The notes: generated by a model from the letters alone, not told the origin. A DNA stretch of 64,000 nt from Methyloversatilis sp. RAC08 (GCF_001713355.1 NZ_CP016448.1:1736001-1800000); one strand, 5' to 3'; numbered from the stretch's first letter, positions 1 through 9,994 are shown. Numbers and translations: made by a program.

Positions 1-343
1 GATTCGACGGCACCCGGCTCGGCAGGTAGTGCTGCAACACTTCCAGGCTGATCGACAGGCCGGTCGCCAGCACGATCGCCAGCAGCAGCGCGGGCGTGCG
101 GCGCAGCCCGGGTGCTGCTGCCGGTACCAGCAGGAAGCCGAGCGGCAGGTAACCCAGCGCATTGGCGACGACGTCGAAACGCGTCCAGTAGCGTGGCCAG
201 GGCGCCGTCAGGAAATCGAGCAGGCGGTCGCCGGCGTCGCGGAATTCGCCCAGCGGATGAAGGCTGGCATAGGCGATCAGCAGCGCCCACGCGATGGCGA
301 GATGGCGCGCCAGCTGAGTGATGTGCGGAGCGGAGCGGCTCAT
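1..343 (-). CDS. VanZ-like membrane protein (partial, runs off left edge)
   Basis: The first 114 residues are readable; the 3' end lies outside the window. Two features fit the VanZ-like family: N-A-L-G-Y-L-P-L-G-F at residues 61-70, and S-L-E-V-L-Q at 99-104 followed by L-P-S-R-V-P-S. Hydrophobic stretches near residues 14-27 and 84-100 look membrane-spanning. VanZ itself gives low-level teicoplanin resistance, but most chromosomal relatives have no proven role, so the name is structural only. The start ATG overlaps the stop of the upstream YqaA-like gene by 4 bases, which implies co-translation. Confidence 0.75.
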   Translation of the reverse strand, partial: MSRSAPHITQLARHLAIAWALLIAYASLHPLGEFRDAGDRLLDFLTAPWPRYWTRFDVVANALGYLPLGFLLVPAAAPGLRRTPALLLAIVLATGLSISLEVLQHYLPSRVPSN

Positions 344-750
344 GCCAGCAGCGCGGCCAGTGCCACGTAGCGCGCGCCCTTGCCCAGCGACATCATCAGC
401 GCGCTGCGCCACGGCGGCAGACGCAACCAGCCTGCGGCGACGCACAGCGCATCGCCGATGAACGGCGTCCACGACAGCAGCAGCACCGGTGTGCCGTGCC
501 GGCGCACGAATTCGAGCCGCTCCGGCAGCGCCCGGCCCGGAATCAGCCGCCCCATCCAGTAGCTCGCCATGCCACCGGCCGTATTGCCCACTGTGGCGAG
601 CAGCACGGCCGCCTCGCGCTGCTCCGGATGCGCCGTGACGACGGCCATGAACAGCGGCTCGGAGCCGCCCGGCAGTATCGTCGCTGAGAGGAAGCTGACG
701 ATGAACAGCCCCCCCAGGCTGACTTCGGCGCCGGGCATCCAGTCCGTCAT
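340..750 (-). CDS. YqaA/DedA-like inner-membrane protein
   Basis: A 136-residue protein with the SNARE-associated/DedA-like layout of the YqaA family: an N-terminal hydrophobic segment with L-P-G-G-S-E (residues 26-31), then G-N-T-A-G-G-M-A-S-Y-W-M-G-R (55-68), then a short hydrophobic C-terminal half. The family is small membrane proteins of unknown or lipid-transport-related role. I use the ATG at 750. The frame stays open for 26 more codons upstream, but that stretch is polar and unlike the family. It reads away from ilvA, and its stop overlaps the VanZ-like start. Confidence 0.82.
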   Translation of the reverse strand: MTDWMPGAEVSLGGLFIVSFLSATILPGGSEPLFMAVVTAHPEQREAAVLLATVGNTAGGMASYWMGRLIPGRALPERLEFVRRHGTPVLLLSWTPFIGDALCVAAGWLRLPPWRSALMMSLGKGARYVALAALLA

Positions 751-863
751 GGCGATGCCGGGCGCGCGCACGGCATTTGCCGGCAGAGCGCGCGCGCTGC
801 TAGGCTTGCGCCCCTGTGTGCCGGCCATTCCCGCGTCGGCGCGCGCAAGGCTGTATCCCCATC

Positions 864-2375
864 ATGCACATCGACTACCTCGAAAAGATCCTGAACGCGC
901 AAGTGTACGACGTGGCGATCGAAACGCCGCTCGACCTCGCCCCGAACCTGTCGCGGCGCATCGGCAACACCGTGCTGTTCAAGCGCGAAGACATGCAGCC
1001 GGTGTTCTCCTTCAAGCTGCGTGGCGCCTACAACAAGCTGGCCAACATGACGCCCGAGGCGCGCGCGCGCGGCGTCATCTGCGCCTCGGCCGGCAACCAC
1101 GCGCAGGGCGTGGCGCTGTCGGCGGCAAAGCTGGGCTGCCGCGCGGTCATCGTCATGCCGACCACGACGCCGCGCATCAAGGTCGATGCGGTTGCGGCGC
1201 GCGGTGGCGAGGTGGTGCTGGCGGGCGAATCCTACGACGAAGCCTACGCCCATGCGCGCACGCTCGAAGCGGAACAGGGCCTGACCTTCGTACACCCCTT
1301 CGACGATCCGGACGTGATCGCCGGCCAGGGCACGATAGGCGTCGAAATCCTGCGCCAGCATCCGAAGCCGATCGACGCGGTGTTCTGCTGCGTGGGCGGC
1401 GGCGGGCTGGTGGCCGGCGTCGCCGCATATATAAAGCGGCTGCGGCCGAACACCCGCATCATCGGCGTCGAAGCGTCGGACGCCGACGCGATGGCGCAGT
1501 CGCTGGCGGCCGGCCGGCGCATCCAGCTCGACAGCGTCGGGCTGTTCGCCGACGGCGCAGCGGTCAAGCTGGTCGGCGAGGAAACCTTCCGCCTGGCGCA
1601 GCAGTACGTGGATGAAATGGTGCTGGTCGACACCGACGCCATCTGCGCGGCGATCAAGGACGTGTTCGAAGACACGCGCTCGATCCTCGAACCGGCCGGC
1701 GCGCTCGCGGTGGCCGGCGCCAAGGCCTGGGTCGCGAAAAACAACGTGAAGGGCGCGACCCTGGTGGCGATCGCCTCCGGTGCCAACATGAACTTCGACC
1801 GCCTGCGCTTCGTCGCCGAGCGCGCCGAAATCGGCGAGTCGCGCGAAGCGGTGCTGGCGGTCACGCTGCCGGAGCGGCCGGGCGCCTACCGCGAACTGGT
1901 CGCACTGTTCGGGCGGCGCAACATCACCGAGCTGAACTACCGCTACAAGGACGCGAAAGAGGCGCACGCCTTCGTCGGCGTACAGGTGTCGGGGCGCGAC
2001 GAGGCCGCCGAACTGGTGCGTCATCTGGTGGCGAACGGCTATCCTGCGCTCGATCTGACCGATGATGAACTGGCCAAGCTGCACGTGCGCTACATGGTCG
2101 GCGGGCGCAGCCCGGAAGCCGGCCAGGAACAGGTGTACCGCTTCGAATTCCCGGAACGTCCGGGCGCGCTGATGAGATTCCTCGAAGCGATGAGCCGCGA
2201 CTGGAACATCAGCCTGTTCCATTACCGCAACCACGGTGCCGACTACGGCCGCGTGCTGGTCGGCATGCAGGTGCCGGCGGGCGATCGGGCGGCGTTGCAG
2301 ACCTTCCTCGACGCACTCGGCTACGCCTACCGCGACGAAACCGACAACCCGGCCTACAAGCTCTTCCTCGGATGA
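864..2375 (+). CDS. ilvA: Threonine ammonia-lyase, biosynthetic (IlvA)
   Basis: A PLP enzyme that deaminates threonine to 2-oxobutanoate, the first step committed to isoleucine. It has 503 residues, the long biosynthetic type (E. coli IlvA is about 514). The PLP lysine is K51 in S-F-K-L-R-G-A-Y-N. S-A-G-N-H-A-Q-G and a glycine-rich phosphate loop follow. From about residue 325 there are two ACT-like regulatory repeats, each opening with P-E-R-P-G-A, so feedback by isoleucine is expected. The ATG at 864 matches the family N-terminus; the frame extends 16 codons further without support. The stop overlaps the next start (ATGA). Confidence 0.96.
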   Translation: MHIDYLEKILNAQVYDVAIETPLDLAPNLSRRIGNTVLFKREDMQPVFSFKLRGAYNKLANMTPEARARGVICASAGNHAQGVALSAAKLGCRAVIVMPTTTPRIKVDAVAARGGEVVLAGESYDEAYAHARTLEAEQGLTFVHPFDDPDVIAGQGTIGVEILRQHPKPIDAVFCCVGGGGLVAGVAAYIKRLRPNTRIIGVEASDADAMAQSLAAGRRIQLDSVGLFADGAAVKLVGEETFRLAQQYVDEMVLVDTDAICAAIKDVFEDTRSILEPAGALAVAGAKAWVAKNNVKGATLVAIASGANMNFDRLRFVAERAEIGESREAVLAVTLPERPGAYRELVALFGRRNITELNYRYKDAKEAHAFVGVQVSGRDEAAELVRHLVANGYPALDLTDDELAKLHVRYMVGGRSPEAGQEQVYRFEFPERPGALMRFLEAMSRDWNISLFHYRNHGADYGRVLVGMQVPAGDRAALQTFLDALGYAYRDETDNPAYKLFLG

Positions 2376-3340
2376 AATACTCGCTGTTCGCAGGGCTGCT
2401 GGCGCTGATGTGCGGCGCACTGACCAGCGCCGTCGCACTGGCCGGTCCGCTCGCCTACATCACGAACCAGGGCTCGCACGACGTCAGCGTGGTCGACCTC
2501 GACACGTCGCGCGTGATCGCCGCGCTGCCGGCCGGCAAGTCACCCGCTGGCGTGTGGGTCAGTGAAGCGGCGGGCAAGGCCTTCATCAGCAGCCCGGACA
2601 GCGCCAGCATCACCGTCATCGATCTGGCGACGCGCCAGGTCGCCGGCAGCATTCCGGCCGGCAAGAGCCCGGTCGGCATCACGGTGACGCCGGACGGCCG
2701 ACGGCTGCTGGTGGCGGACTGGTTTTCGCACCGAGTGCTGGTGTTCGACGCCGCCACACATGCCGCACTGGGTGAAATCGCGGTCGGCAACGCGCCGGCC
2801 GGACTGGTCGCCTCGCCCGACAGCCGCACGGCCTGGGTGGCCAACCGCGACGACAACGCAGTCGGCGTGCTCGACCTCGCGAACATGAAGCAGGTGTCGA
2901 CGATTGCGGTCGGCAACCATCCGTTCGCGCTGGAACTGTCGGCCGACGGGCGCACGCTTTACGCACTGAACGTGTGGAGCAATGACGTATCGGTGGTGGA
3001 CATCGCCCAGCAGCGAAGCGTGGCGACGCTGCCGGTCGGCAAGGGGCCGTACGGCATCGCGTTTTCGGATGACGGCGCGCGCGCCTACGTGACCAATCAG
3101 CAGGGCGACAGCGTATCGGTCATCGACACCGCACAACGTCAGGTCATCGCGACCTGGCCTTCGGTCGTTTATCCCGAGGGCGTCGCTGTGACCGGCAATA
3201 CACTGCTGGTCGTCAGCTGGATGGATGATCTGGTCGGCGTGTTCGACGCGCACACCGGTGCGGCGCGCGGCACCATCGATCTGGGCCGCAACCCGCGCGG
3301 CTTCGGCCGCTTCATTCATCGCTCACCGCCCGCGCATTGA
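2372..3340 (+). CDS. Secreted YVTN-family beta-propeller protein
   Basis: A 322-residue protein with a signal peptide (hydrophobic residues about 4-23, Ala-rich cleavage region). The rest is about seven repeats of 40-42 residues of the type V-x-V-D/I-D-x-A...V-x-x-I-P-A-G-x-x-P-x-G, the YVTN/NHL-like blade pattern of a periplasmic beta-propeller. No catalytic residues are recognisable; such proteins usually act as binding scaffolds. It overlaps ilvA by 4 bases and is followed 68 bases later by the MxaD-like gene. In methylotrophs YVTN propellers often sit near alcohol dehydrogenase or cytochrome genes, so a periplasmic oxidation role is possible but unproven. Confidence 0.85.
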   Translation: MKYSLFAGLLALMCGALTSAVALAGPLAYITNQGSHDVSVVDLDTSRVIAALPAGKSPAGVWVSEAAGKAFISSPDSASITVIDLATRQVAGSIPAGKSPVGITVTPDGRRLLVADWFSHRVLVFDAATHAALGEIAVGNAPAGLVASPDSRTAWVANRDDNAVGVLDLANMKQVSTIAVGNHPFALELSADGRTLYALNVWSNDVSVVDIAQQRSVATLPVGKGPYGIAFSDDGARAYVTNQQGDSVSVIDTAQRQVIATWPSVVYPEGVAVTGNTLLVVSWMDDLVGVFDAHTGAARGTIDLGRNPRGFGRFIHRSPPAH

Positions 3341-3408
3341 TCGCTGCACCGCCTGCGGTTATCGTCGCGGCCACTGCAACAACCGTTTTTGACAACCGAG
3401 GAGACACC

Positions 3409-3936
3409 ATGCGCGCAGTTTCGGCGTTCATCATCATGTTGGCCGCATCCCTTGCAGCCACCTTCGCACACGCCCACGGCCCGACGCGCCAGAAAGCGTT
3501 CGAGTCGATCACGATCAAGGCCAGCCCGGAGGCCGTGTGGGACAAGGTCGGCGACTTCACGAAGTTGCATGGCTGGCATCCGGCGGTCGAAAGCAGCAGC
3601 GCCACCAATCGCAGCGAAGTCGGTTCGGTCCGCACCTTGAATCTGAAGGGCGGCGGTCAGGTCATCGAAACGCTGGAGTCCATCGATCCGGCCGCGAAGA
3701 AGTTTTCCTATCGCGCCAAGGATGGCGGCGCGCTGCCGGTGACCAACTACAGCTCAAACATGACAGTGAAGGCTGGTGAAGGCGGCACTGCAGTGGTGGA
3801 ATGGCGGGGCGCCTTCTACCGCAAGTACATGAACAATGATCCGCCGAAGGGCGAGGACGACGAAGCCGCACTGAGCGCCATCACCGGCGTCTACAAGAGC
3901 GGTCTGGAAAACCTGAAGGCCGTGATGGAAAAGTAG
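3409..3936 (+). CDS. MxaD-like periplasmic SRPBCC protein
   Basis: 175 residues with a cleavable signal peptide (about residues 1-22, ending A-H-A-H-G). A single START/polyketide-cyclase-like SRPBCC domain follows, with I-T-I-K-A-S-P-E-A-V-W-D near its start and W-H-P-A-V shortly after. The length, export signal and domain match MxaD, a periplasmic protein that helps methanol dehydrogenase pass electrons to cytochrome c. Other secreted SRPBCC proteins look similar, so the assignment is family level. The start is fixed by a GAGGAGA ribosome site just ahead of the ATG. A hairpin terminator follows. Confidence 0.82.
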   Translation: MRAVSAFIIMLAASLAATFAHAHGPTRQKAFESITIKASPEAVWDKVGDFTKLHGWHPAVESSSATNRSEVGSVRTLNLKGGGQVIETLESIDPAAKKFSYRAKDGGALPVTNYSSNMTVKAGEGGTAVVEWRGAFYRKYMNNDPPKGEDDEAALSAITGVYKSGLENLKAVMEK

Positions 3937-3956
3937 GCGGCCGGGATGACGCGAAG

Positions 3957-3982
3957 GCCGGCGCCTGCGCCGGCTTTTTTTC
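3957..3982 (+). terminator. Rho-independent terminator after the MxaD-like gene
   Basis: A GC-only stem (GCCGGCG against CGCCGGC, small loop) is followed directly by eight T residues. It lies 20 bases past the stop at 3936 and ends the ilvA/YVTN/MxaD-like run. Confidence 0.9.
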
Positions 3983-3991
3983 GCCCTTCGC

Positions 3992-4576
3992 TTATCGGTA
4001 GGGCCCGAACACGCCCGCTTCGGTGACGATCCAGTCCATCGGAATGTCGTGCGGCTGAGGGTCGAGATCGTCGAGTCGTCCGTCCTCGATGGCGATGCCG
4101 ACAGCGCGCGGCGCGGGCGTGAGCGCCGCCAGCGTGCGGTCGAAATGGCCGGCGCCGTAACCGAGCCGGAACCCGCGTGCGTCGAAACCGTTGCACGGAA
4201 TCAGCAGCAGCGCCGGCACCACCGATGGGCCATCCGCCGGGTAAGGAATGCCGTAGCGGTCGGCCGCCATCAGGCTTTCGGGTGTCCAGCGACGGAAGGT
4301 CATAGGCTGGCCTTTTTCCCCTACTACCGGCAGCGCGGCCCAGCGCACCGCATCGCCGGCCAGCCAGTCGCGCACGACGGCCAGCGCATCGAACTCGCCG
4401 CGGTAGGGCCAGGTGAAACCGATCGAGGCGGGTGCGAGCTGCGCCAGCAGCGCCTCCAGATGACAAGCGATGTCGGCATGCCAGGGAGCCAGCGCGGTCG
4501 CCGGCATGGCTTCACGCCGGCTGACCAGCGACAGGCGAAGTGCGCGCCGTCGGGCGCGATCGTCGGGAACATTCAC
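3992..4576 (-). CDS. ygfA: 5-formyltetrahydrofolate cyclo-ligase
   Basis: A 194-residue member of the 5-FCL family, which converts 5-formyl-THF to 5,10-methenyl-THF with ATP and rescues folate from an inhibitory storage form. The C-terminal signature is clear: G-F-D-A-R-G-F-R-L-G-Y-G-A-G-H-F-D-R around residues 130-147, with a basic N-terminus (R-A-R-R-R-A-L-R). It diverges from slt, with only 44 bases between the starts. In enterics this gene follows zapA and 6S RNA; here zapA-6S lies 32 kb away, so that linkage is broken. In a C1-using bacterium this enzyme would also serve folate C1 flow. Confidence 0.93.
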   Translation of the reverse strand: MNVPDDRARRRALRLSLVSRREAMPATALAPWHADIACHLEALLAQLAPASIGFTWPYRGEFDALAVVRDWLAGDAVRWAALPVVGEKGQPMTFRRWTPESLMAADRYGIPYPADGPSVVPALLLIPCNGFDARGFRLGYGAGHFDRTLAALTPAPRAVGIAIEDGRLDDLDPQPHDIPMDWIVTEAGVFGPYR

Positions 4577-4620
4577 GTGCGGGCGGTATCATGAGTATCA
4601 GCAAGCGAAAACGATAGCAG

Positions 4621-6594
4621 ATGCCCATGCACTTCCACCCCGGCGCGCACATCCGGCGCGCCCTACGACCCCTCATGCTGGCGCTTGTGCTGTTCGCACC
4701 TGCAGCGCACGCGAATGGTGACGCCGCCTTCATCGCGGCACGCGATGCATTTTCCGCCGGCAATCGGCAGGCTTTCGAGCGCCACGCCGCCGGACTGCAG
4801 TCGCACGTTCTGGCGTCCTATATCGACTATTACCGGCTGCGCCTCGATCTCGACCGCGCCTCGCCCGACCGCGTCGCCGCCTTCCTCGAACAGCACGCCG
4901 GCACGCTCGTGGCACAGCGCCTGCGTTCGGACTGGCTGCGCCAGCTCGCGAAAGCCGAACGGTGGAGCGACTATCGCGCCGAGTACGCGCTGCTGCCGCA
5001 AAGTTCGCCGACACCCGAAGCCGATCTGCGCTGTCACGCGTTGCGCGCCCGGCTCGATGCCGCCGAACAGGCCGCGCTCGCCGATGCCAAGCTGCTGTGG
5101 GCGACGATGGACGAGCCACCCTCGGCCTGCCTGCCCGTCTTTGCCGCCCTGTTCGACGCCGGCCGCCTGACGGAAGATGAAGTGTGGCTGCGCGCGCGCC
5201 GTCACATGGAGGTGCGCCGCCCCGGTCAGGCGCGCAGCACGCTTGCCTTGCTGCCGGCCGCCGCTCAGCCGCCGGCTGGCGCGCTGGACGACATCGTCGG
5301 CAATCCGACGCGCTGGCTCGATCGCCAGCCCGCCAATTTCTCGATCACCCGGCGCGGCCGCGAACTGGCGCTGATGGCCATTGCACGGCGTGCGCGCAGC
5401 GACGTGCGCGGCGCGGAACGAAGTCTGGAAGTCATCGCCGCCCGTTTCAGCGCGGAGGAGCGCGGATACGCCTTCGAACAGCTCGGCTGGCAGGGCGCGC
5501 AGCAGCACGATACGCGCGCGGTTCAGTGGTGCCGGTCGGCCGACGACGCGCTGCAGGGCGAGGACGCCCTGGCCTGGTGTGCGCGCGCCGCGCTGCGCGC
5601 GACGAACTGGAAAATGGTGCGCGACACCATCGGCCGCATGCCGCAGGCGCTGGCCGAAAAGCCCGAGTGGATCTACTGGGGCGGCCGGGCGCGCAGCGCG
5701 ACCGGCCACGTCGATCAGGCACACGCCGCGTGGCGGCGCATCGCCGGCGAACCGCACTTCTACGGTCTGCTGGCGGCCGAAGAGCTCGACCAGCCGCATC
5801 GCCTGCCGCCGCAGGCCACGGCGCCCTCCGTCGATGAAATCCGTCGCGCCGAGGCGACGCCGGCGATCGCGCGCGCGCTCAAGCTGTTCGAGCTCGACCT
5901 GCGCACCGAGGCGGTACGCGAATGGAACTGGGCCATCCGCGACGCCGATGACCGCGCCCTGCTCACCGCCGCGCACGTCGCGCTGCGCCACAAGTTGTGG
6001 GACCGCGCCATCAACAGTGCCGACCGCACGACGCTGGAGCACGACTACTCGCTGCGCTACCTCGCACCGATGCGCAGCGATGTCGAACCGCACGTGCATG
6101 CCCGCTCGCTCGACCTGAGCTGGGTGTATGGGCTGATGCGGCAGGAAAGCCGCTTCATCACGCGCGCGAAATCGTCGGCTGGCGCGCAGGGCCTGATGCA
6201 GGTGATGCCGGCGACCGGCCAGTGGGTGGCGAAGAAGATCGGCCTGAATGGCTACAAGCCTTCCCAGATCGCCGACCCGGACACGAACCTGCTGCTCGGC
6301 ACCAGCTATATGCGGCTGGTGCTGGACAGCCTCGACGACCATCCGGTGCTCGCCAGCGCCGGCTACAACGCCGGGCCCGGACGGGCCAAGAAGTGGCGCG
6401 CTGCCAGGCCGCTGGAAGGCGCGATCTACGCGGAAACCATCCCTTTCAACGAAACGCGCGACTATGTGAAGAAGGTGATGGCCAACGCCGTGCTGTACAG
6501 CCTGGTGTTCGGACAGCAGAACAGCCCCGCACTCAAGCAGCGCCTCGGTACGATACAGCCGGGCCCGGGCGCGCTGCCGGATGATCCGATATAA
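4621..6594 (+). CDS. slt: Soluble lytic murein transglycosylase
   Basis: A 657-residue periplasmic enzyme that cleaves the MurNAc-GlcNAc bond of peptidoglycan to give 1,6-anhydro ends. A signal peptide (about residues 1-31, A-A-H-A-N-G) is followed by a long helical superhelical (doughnut) region. The C-terminal catalytic domain has M-R-Q-E-S-R-F with catalytic Glu near residue 509, then G-A-Q-G-L-M-Q-V-M-P and later A-G-Y-N-A-G-P-G-R. Length and order match E. coli Slt70. No strong ribosome site precedes the ATG; M3 is an alternative start. Confidence 0.95.
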   Translation: MPMHFHPGAHIRRALRPLMLALVLFAPAAHANGDAAFIAARDAFSAGNRQAFERHAAGLQSHVLASYIDYYRLRLDLDRASPDRVAAFLEQHAGTLVAQRLRSDWLRQLAKAERWSDYRAEYALLPQSSPTPEADLRCHALRARLDAAEQAALADAKLLWATMDEPPSACLPVFAALFDAGRLTEDEVWLRARRHMEVRRPGQARSTLALLPAAAQPPAGALDDIVGNPTRWLDRQPANFSITRRGRELALMAIARRARSDVRGAERSLEVIAARFSAEERGYAFEQLGWQGAQQHDTRAVQWCRSADDALQGEDALAWCARAALRATNWKMVRDTIGRMPQALAEKPEWIYWGGRARSATGHVDQAHAAWRRIAGEPHFYGLLAAEELDQPHRLPPQATAPSVDEIRRAEATPAIARALKLFELDLRTEAVREWNWAIRDADDRALLTAAHVALRHKLWDRAINSADRTTLEHDYSLRYLAPMRSDVEPHVHARSLDLSWVYGLMRQESRFITRAKSSAGAQGLMQVMPATGQWVAKKIGLNGYKPSQIADPDTNLLLGTSYMRLVLDSLDDHPVLASAGYNAGPGRAKKWRAARPLEGAIYAETIPFNETRDYVKKVMANAVLYSLVFGQQNSPALKQRLGTIQPGPGALPDDPI

Positions 6595-6712
6595 GCGTGC
6601 GCCTGCGATGGATCGCGCCGGGATCGGCCGGCACACGCCTTGATCCCGGTCACGCTTCCCCCCGCAGCGGCGCTGGTAGCATGACCGCCGTTGTCCAACC
6701 AGAGTGAGCGCG

Positions 6713-7669
6713 ATGTCCCTTTCCACAGTTCTCCTGATCGGCGGCAGCGGTTTCATCGGCAGCCACGTTGCCCGCCTGCTTGCCGAGCGCAATATCCGCG
6801 TCATTGTGCCGACACGCCGGCGCGACCGCGCGAAGCCCCTCATCCTGCTGCCCACGGTCGATGTGGTCGAAGCCGACGTGCACGATGCCGCCTCGCTGAA
6901 CCGCCTGATGCAGGGCGCCGATGCCGTGGTGAATCTGGTCGGCATCCTGCATTCGCGCAGCGGCAGCCCGTGGGGTGCGGACTTCGAACGCGCGCATGTC
7001 GCATTGCCCCGTGCCGTCGCTGCTGCAGCCAAGGCGGCTGGCGTGCCGCGCATGGTGCAGGTCAGCGCACTGGGCGCGGCCGCAGACGCGCCGTCGGAGT
7101 ACCAGCGTTCGAAGGCGGCCGGTGAAGACGCCGTTCGTGCGAGCGGACTTGAATGGACGATATTCAGGCCGTCGCTGGTGTTCGGCGACGGTGAATGCTT
7201 CCTGCGCCTGTTCGCGGGGCTGCTGAAGCTGTTTCCGGTGATGCCGCTTGCCGGTGCCGACACGCGCTATCAGCCGGTGGACGTGCGCGACGTGGCGCGC
7301 TGCATCGTGCATGCGCTCGACAGCGACGACACCATCGGTCAGGTGTATCCGCTGTGCGGGCCCAGGGTCTACACGATGCGCGAACTGGTGCAGCTGACCG
7401 GCCGCACCATCGGCCGCGATCCGTGCGTCATCGGCCTGCCCGGGCCGCTGGCATCGCTGCAGGCGCTGGCGCTCGAACTGGCACCGGGCCCGACGCTGAT
7501 GTCGCGCGACAACCTGCGTTCGATGAGCGTCGACAACGTGTGCGACGCCGGCTGCACGCTGCCGTTCGGCTTCACGCCGGCGCTGCTGGAAAGCGAGATC
7601 GGTCGCTGCCTGGCCGACTTCACGCCGACCGACCGCTTCGAGCGCGCGCGCTCGAAGGCACGCAGATAG
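6713..7669 (+). CDS. Complex I NDUFA9-like NAD(P)-binding epimerase family protein
   Basis: 318 residues of an atypical extended SDR. It has a glycine motif at the N-terminus ([10 protein letters not shown]), then A-D-V-H-D, N-L-V-G-I-L and [10 protein letters not shown]. This matches the NDUFA9-like/epimerase proteins common in betaproteobacteria. The classical YxxxK is represented by Y-Q-R-S-K. The substrate is unknown; mitochondrial NDUFA9 is a complex I accessory subunit, but the bacterial role is open. The ATG at 6713 has a GAGTGAG site; a GTG at 6704 in frame is the alternative. Only one base separates it from cca, so they are probably co-transcribed. Confidence 0.85.
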   Translation: MSLSTVLLIGGSGFIGSHVARLLAERNIRVIVPTRRRDRAKPLILLPTVDVVEADVHDAASLNRLMQGADAVVNLVGILHSRSGSPWGADFERAHVALPRAVAAAAKAAGVPRMVQVSALGAAADAPSEYQRSKAAGEDAVRASGLEWTIFRPSLVFGDGECFLRLFAGLLKLFPVMPLAGADTRYQPVDVRDVARCIVHALDSDDTIGQVYPLCGPRVYTMRELVQLTGRTIGRDPCVIGLPGPLASLQALALELAPGPTLMSRDNLRSMSVDNVCDAGCTLPFGFTPALLESEIGRCLADFTPTDRFERARSKARR

Positions 7670-7670
7670 C

Positions 7671-8915
7671 ATGCGCATCTACCGCGTCGGCGGCTCGGTT
7701 CGCGACGAGCTGATGCAACTGCCGGCCGGTGACCGCGACTGGGTCGTGGTGGGCGCCACACCGGACGACATGCGCGCCGCCGGCTACATGCCGGTCGGCC
7801 GCGACTTTCCGGTCTTCCTGCATCCCGATACGCACGAGGAATACGCACTGGCGCGCACCGAGCGCAAGACCGCGCCCGGCTACCGCGGCTTCGTGTTCCA
7901 CGCCGACGCGTCGGTCACGCTGGAAGAAGATCTGCAGCGGCGCGATCTGACGATCAATGCGATCGCGCGGGCCGACGATGGCACGCTGATCGATCCGTGC
8001 AACGGTCGGGCCGACATCGCGGCGCGCGTGCTGCGTCATGTCGGCCCCGCCTTTGCCGAAGACCCGGTACGCATCCTGCGGCTGGCCCGCTTCGCCGCCC
8101 GGTTCGACGGCTTCACCGTCGCGCCGGAAACGCGGGCGCTGATGCGTGGCATGGTGGACGCGGGTGAAGCGGGCGCCCTGGTTGCCGAGCGCGTGTGGCA
8201 GGAGCTGTCGCGCGGCCTGATGGAAGCACGACCGTCACGCATGATCGACGTGCTGCGCGAATGCGGTGCACTGGCTGTCGTGCTGCCCGAGGTCGATGCG
8301 CTGTTCGGCGTGCCGCAGCCGGAAAAGCACCATCCGGAGATCGATGCCGGCATCCATCTGCTGCAATGTCTGGACTGGGCCGCCGCCCACCATGCGTCAC
8401 TGGCGACGCGCTGGGCGCTGCTGGCGCACGATCTGGGCAAGGGCACGACACCGCGTGCAGAGTGGCCACGACACATCGCCCACGAGGCGCGCAGCGTGAA
8501 ACTGGCGCACGCGCTGGCCGAGCGCCTGCGCGTGCCGACCGACATTGCCGACATCGGCCGGCTGGTGGCGCAGGAGCACACCAACATCCACCGCGCCGCC
8601 GAACTGCGTGCCGACACGCTGGTGAAACTGCTGGAGCGGCTGGACGTGATGCGCAAACCGGAGCGGCTGACTGACATGCTGCTCGCCTGCGAAGCCGACC
8701 AGCGCAGCCGGCCCGGCTTCGATGCGGCTGGCTATCCACAGGCGGATATCGTACGCAGGGCAGCGGCCGCGTTCCGGGCGGTCGACGCCGGCGCGATCGC
8801 GCGATCAATGGCCACCAAGGGCAGGACGGGATCACCGGACAGCGGACCTGCCATCGCGCGCGAAGTGCAGGCAGCACGGGTCGCTGCCGTGGCAGCGCTG
8901 CGCGCGGCCGACTGA
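7671..8915 (+). CDS. cca: CCA-adding tRNA nucleotidyltransferase
   Basis: A 414-residue multifunctional Cca, close to the E. coli length of 412. It adds or repairs the 3' CCA end of tRNAs. The N-terminal nucleotidyltransferase domain has Y-R-V-G-G-S-V-R-D, then G-D-R-D-W-V-V-V-G with the metal-binding Asp pair. R-R-D-L-T-I-N-A-I and [12 protein letters not shown] follow. The C-terminal half holds an HD-type phosphohydrolase motif ([11 protein letters not shown] near residues 243-253). It converges on ruvB with a 4-base gap. Confidence 0.96.
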   Translation: MRIYRVGGSVRDELMQLPAGDRDWVVVGATPDDMRAAGYMPVGRDFPVFLHPDTHEEYALARTERKTAPGYRGFVFHADASVTLEEDLQRRDLTINAIARADDGTLIDPCNGRADIAARVLRHVGPAFAEDPVRILRLARFAARFDGFTVAPETRALMRGMVDAGEAGALVAERVWQELSRGLMEARPSRMIDVLRECGALAVVLPEVDALFGVPQPEKHHPEIDAGIHLLQCLDWAAAHHASLATRWALLAHDLGKGTTPRAEWPRHIAHEARSVKLAHALAERLRVPTDIADIGRLVAQEHTNIHRAAELRADTLVKLLERLDVMRKPERLTDMLLACEADQRSRPGFDAAGYPQADIVRRAAAAFRAVDAGAIARSMATKGRTGSPDSGPAIAREVQAARVAAVAALRAAD

Positions 8916-8919
8916 GCAC

Positions 8920-9990
8920 TCAGCCGGCGGGGTTCGCGTCGTCCCACAGCGACGCGATCGCCGGTGTGGGCGCGCCCAGGCCGAAGTGGCGGTAGATCGC
9001 CGCGGTGACGATGCGCCCGCGCGGCGTGCGCTGCAGATACCCCTGCTGGATCAGATACGGCTCGATCACGTCTTCTATCGTGTCGCGCGACTCGCCGACC
9101 GCGGCGGCGAGGTTGTCCACGCCGACCGGGCCACCATCGAACTTGTCGATGATGGCGCCGAGCAGTTTGCGGTCCATCATGTCCAGACCGAGGCTGTCCA
9201 CGTCGAGCATGGTCAGCGCCGCATCGGCCACGTCGCGTGAAATGGCGCCGTCGGCCTTCACCTGGGCGTAGTCGCGGCAACGTCGCAGCAGGCGATTGGC
9301 GATGCGCGGCGTGCCGCGCGAGCGGCGCGCGATTTCGACGCTGCCGGCGTCATCCATCGGGCAATCAAGCAAGCGCGCCGAGCGGCGCACGATCAGCGCC
9401 AGTTCGTCGGCGGTGTAGAACTCAAGCCGGGCGACGATGCCGAAGCGGTCGCGCAGCGGATTGGTCAGCATGCCGGCGCGCGTGGTGGCGCCGACCAGCG
9501 TGAACGGCGGCAGGTCGAGCTTGATCGAGCGCGCGGCCGGGCCTTCGCCGATCATGATGTCGATCTGGAAATCCTCCAGCGCCGGGTACAGGATTTCCTC
9601 CACCACCGGGCTCAGGCGGTGAATTTCATCGATGAACAGCACGTCGTTCGGTTCGAGGTTGCTGAGGATGGCCGCGAGGTCGCCGGCGCGTTCCAGCACC
9701 GGGCCCGAGGTCTGGCGCAGGCTCACGCCCATTTCGGCGGCGACGATGTGCGCCAGCGTGGTCTTGCCCAGACCGGGCGGGCCGAACAGCAGCACGTGAT
9801 CGAGCGGTTCGCGCCGTGCGCGCGCCGCGGCGACGAAAATGTCGAGCTGTTCCCGGATTTTGACCTGACCGATGTATTCGTCGAGCCGCTTCGGACGCAG
9901 CGCGCGCTCCAGCGCGTCTTCCCTGACGTCGGCCGGCGCGGCCGACACCAGACGTTCGGCGGCTGCCTGCAGCGGATCGGTATGGATCAT
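8920..9990 (-). CDS. ruvB: Holliday junction branch migration ATPase RuvB
   Basis: The 356-residue AAA+ motor that, with RuvA, drives branch migration of Holliday junctions in recombination repair. Walker A is G-P-P-G-L-G-K-T-T at residues 70-78, and Walker B is F-I-D-E-I-H at 119-124. A winged-helix C-terminus with R-T-P-R-G-R follows. It is slightly longer than E. coli RuvB (336), with the extra residues at the N-terminus. The frame stays open 75 codons upstream into the next gene, but the ATG at 9990 begins the conserved protein. ruvA and ruvC are not adjacent in this window. Confidence 0.96.
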   Translation of the reverse strand: MIHTDPLQAAAERLVSAAPADVREDALERALRPKRLDEYIGQVKIREQLDIFVAAARARREPLDHVLLFGPPGLGKTTLAHIVAAEMGVSLRQTSGPVLERAGDLAAILSNLEPNDVLFIDEIHRLSPVVEEILYPALEDFQIDIMIGEGPAARSIKLDLPPFTLVGATTRAGMLTNPLRDRFGIVARLEFYTADELALIVRRSARLLDCPMDDAGSVEIARRSRGTPRIANRLLRRCRDYAQVKADGAISRDVADAALTMLDVDSLGLDMMDRKLLGAIIDKFDGGPVGVDNLAAAVGESRDTIEDVIEPYLIQQGYLQRTPRGRIVTAAIYRHFGLGAPTPAIASLWDDANPAG

Positions 9991-9994
9991 GGCG

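Noticed and set aside
4663-7263. A very long open frame on the minus strand opposite slt and the epimerase-like gene
   Set aside because: It is the mirror of real genes in GC-rich DNA. It has Arg/His/Gln-rich low-complexity content, no family motif and no ribosome site.
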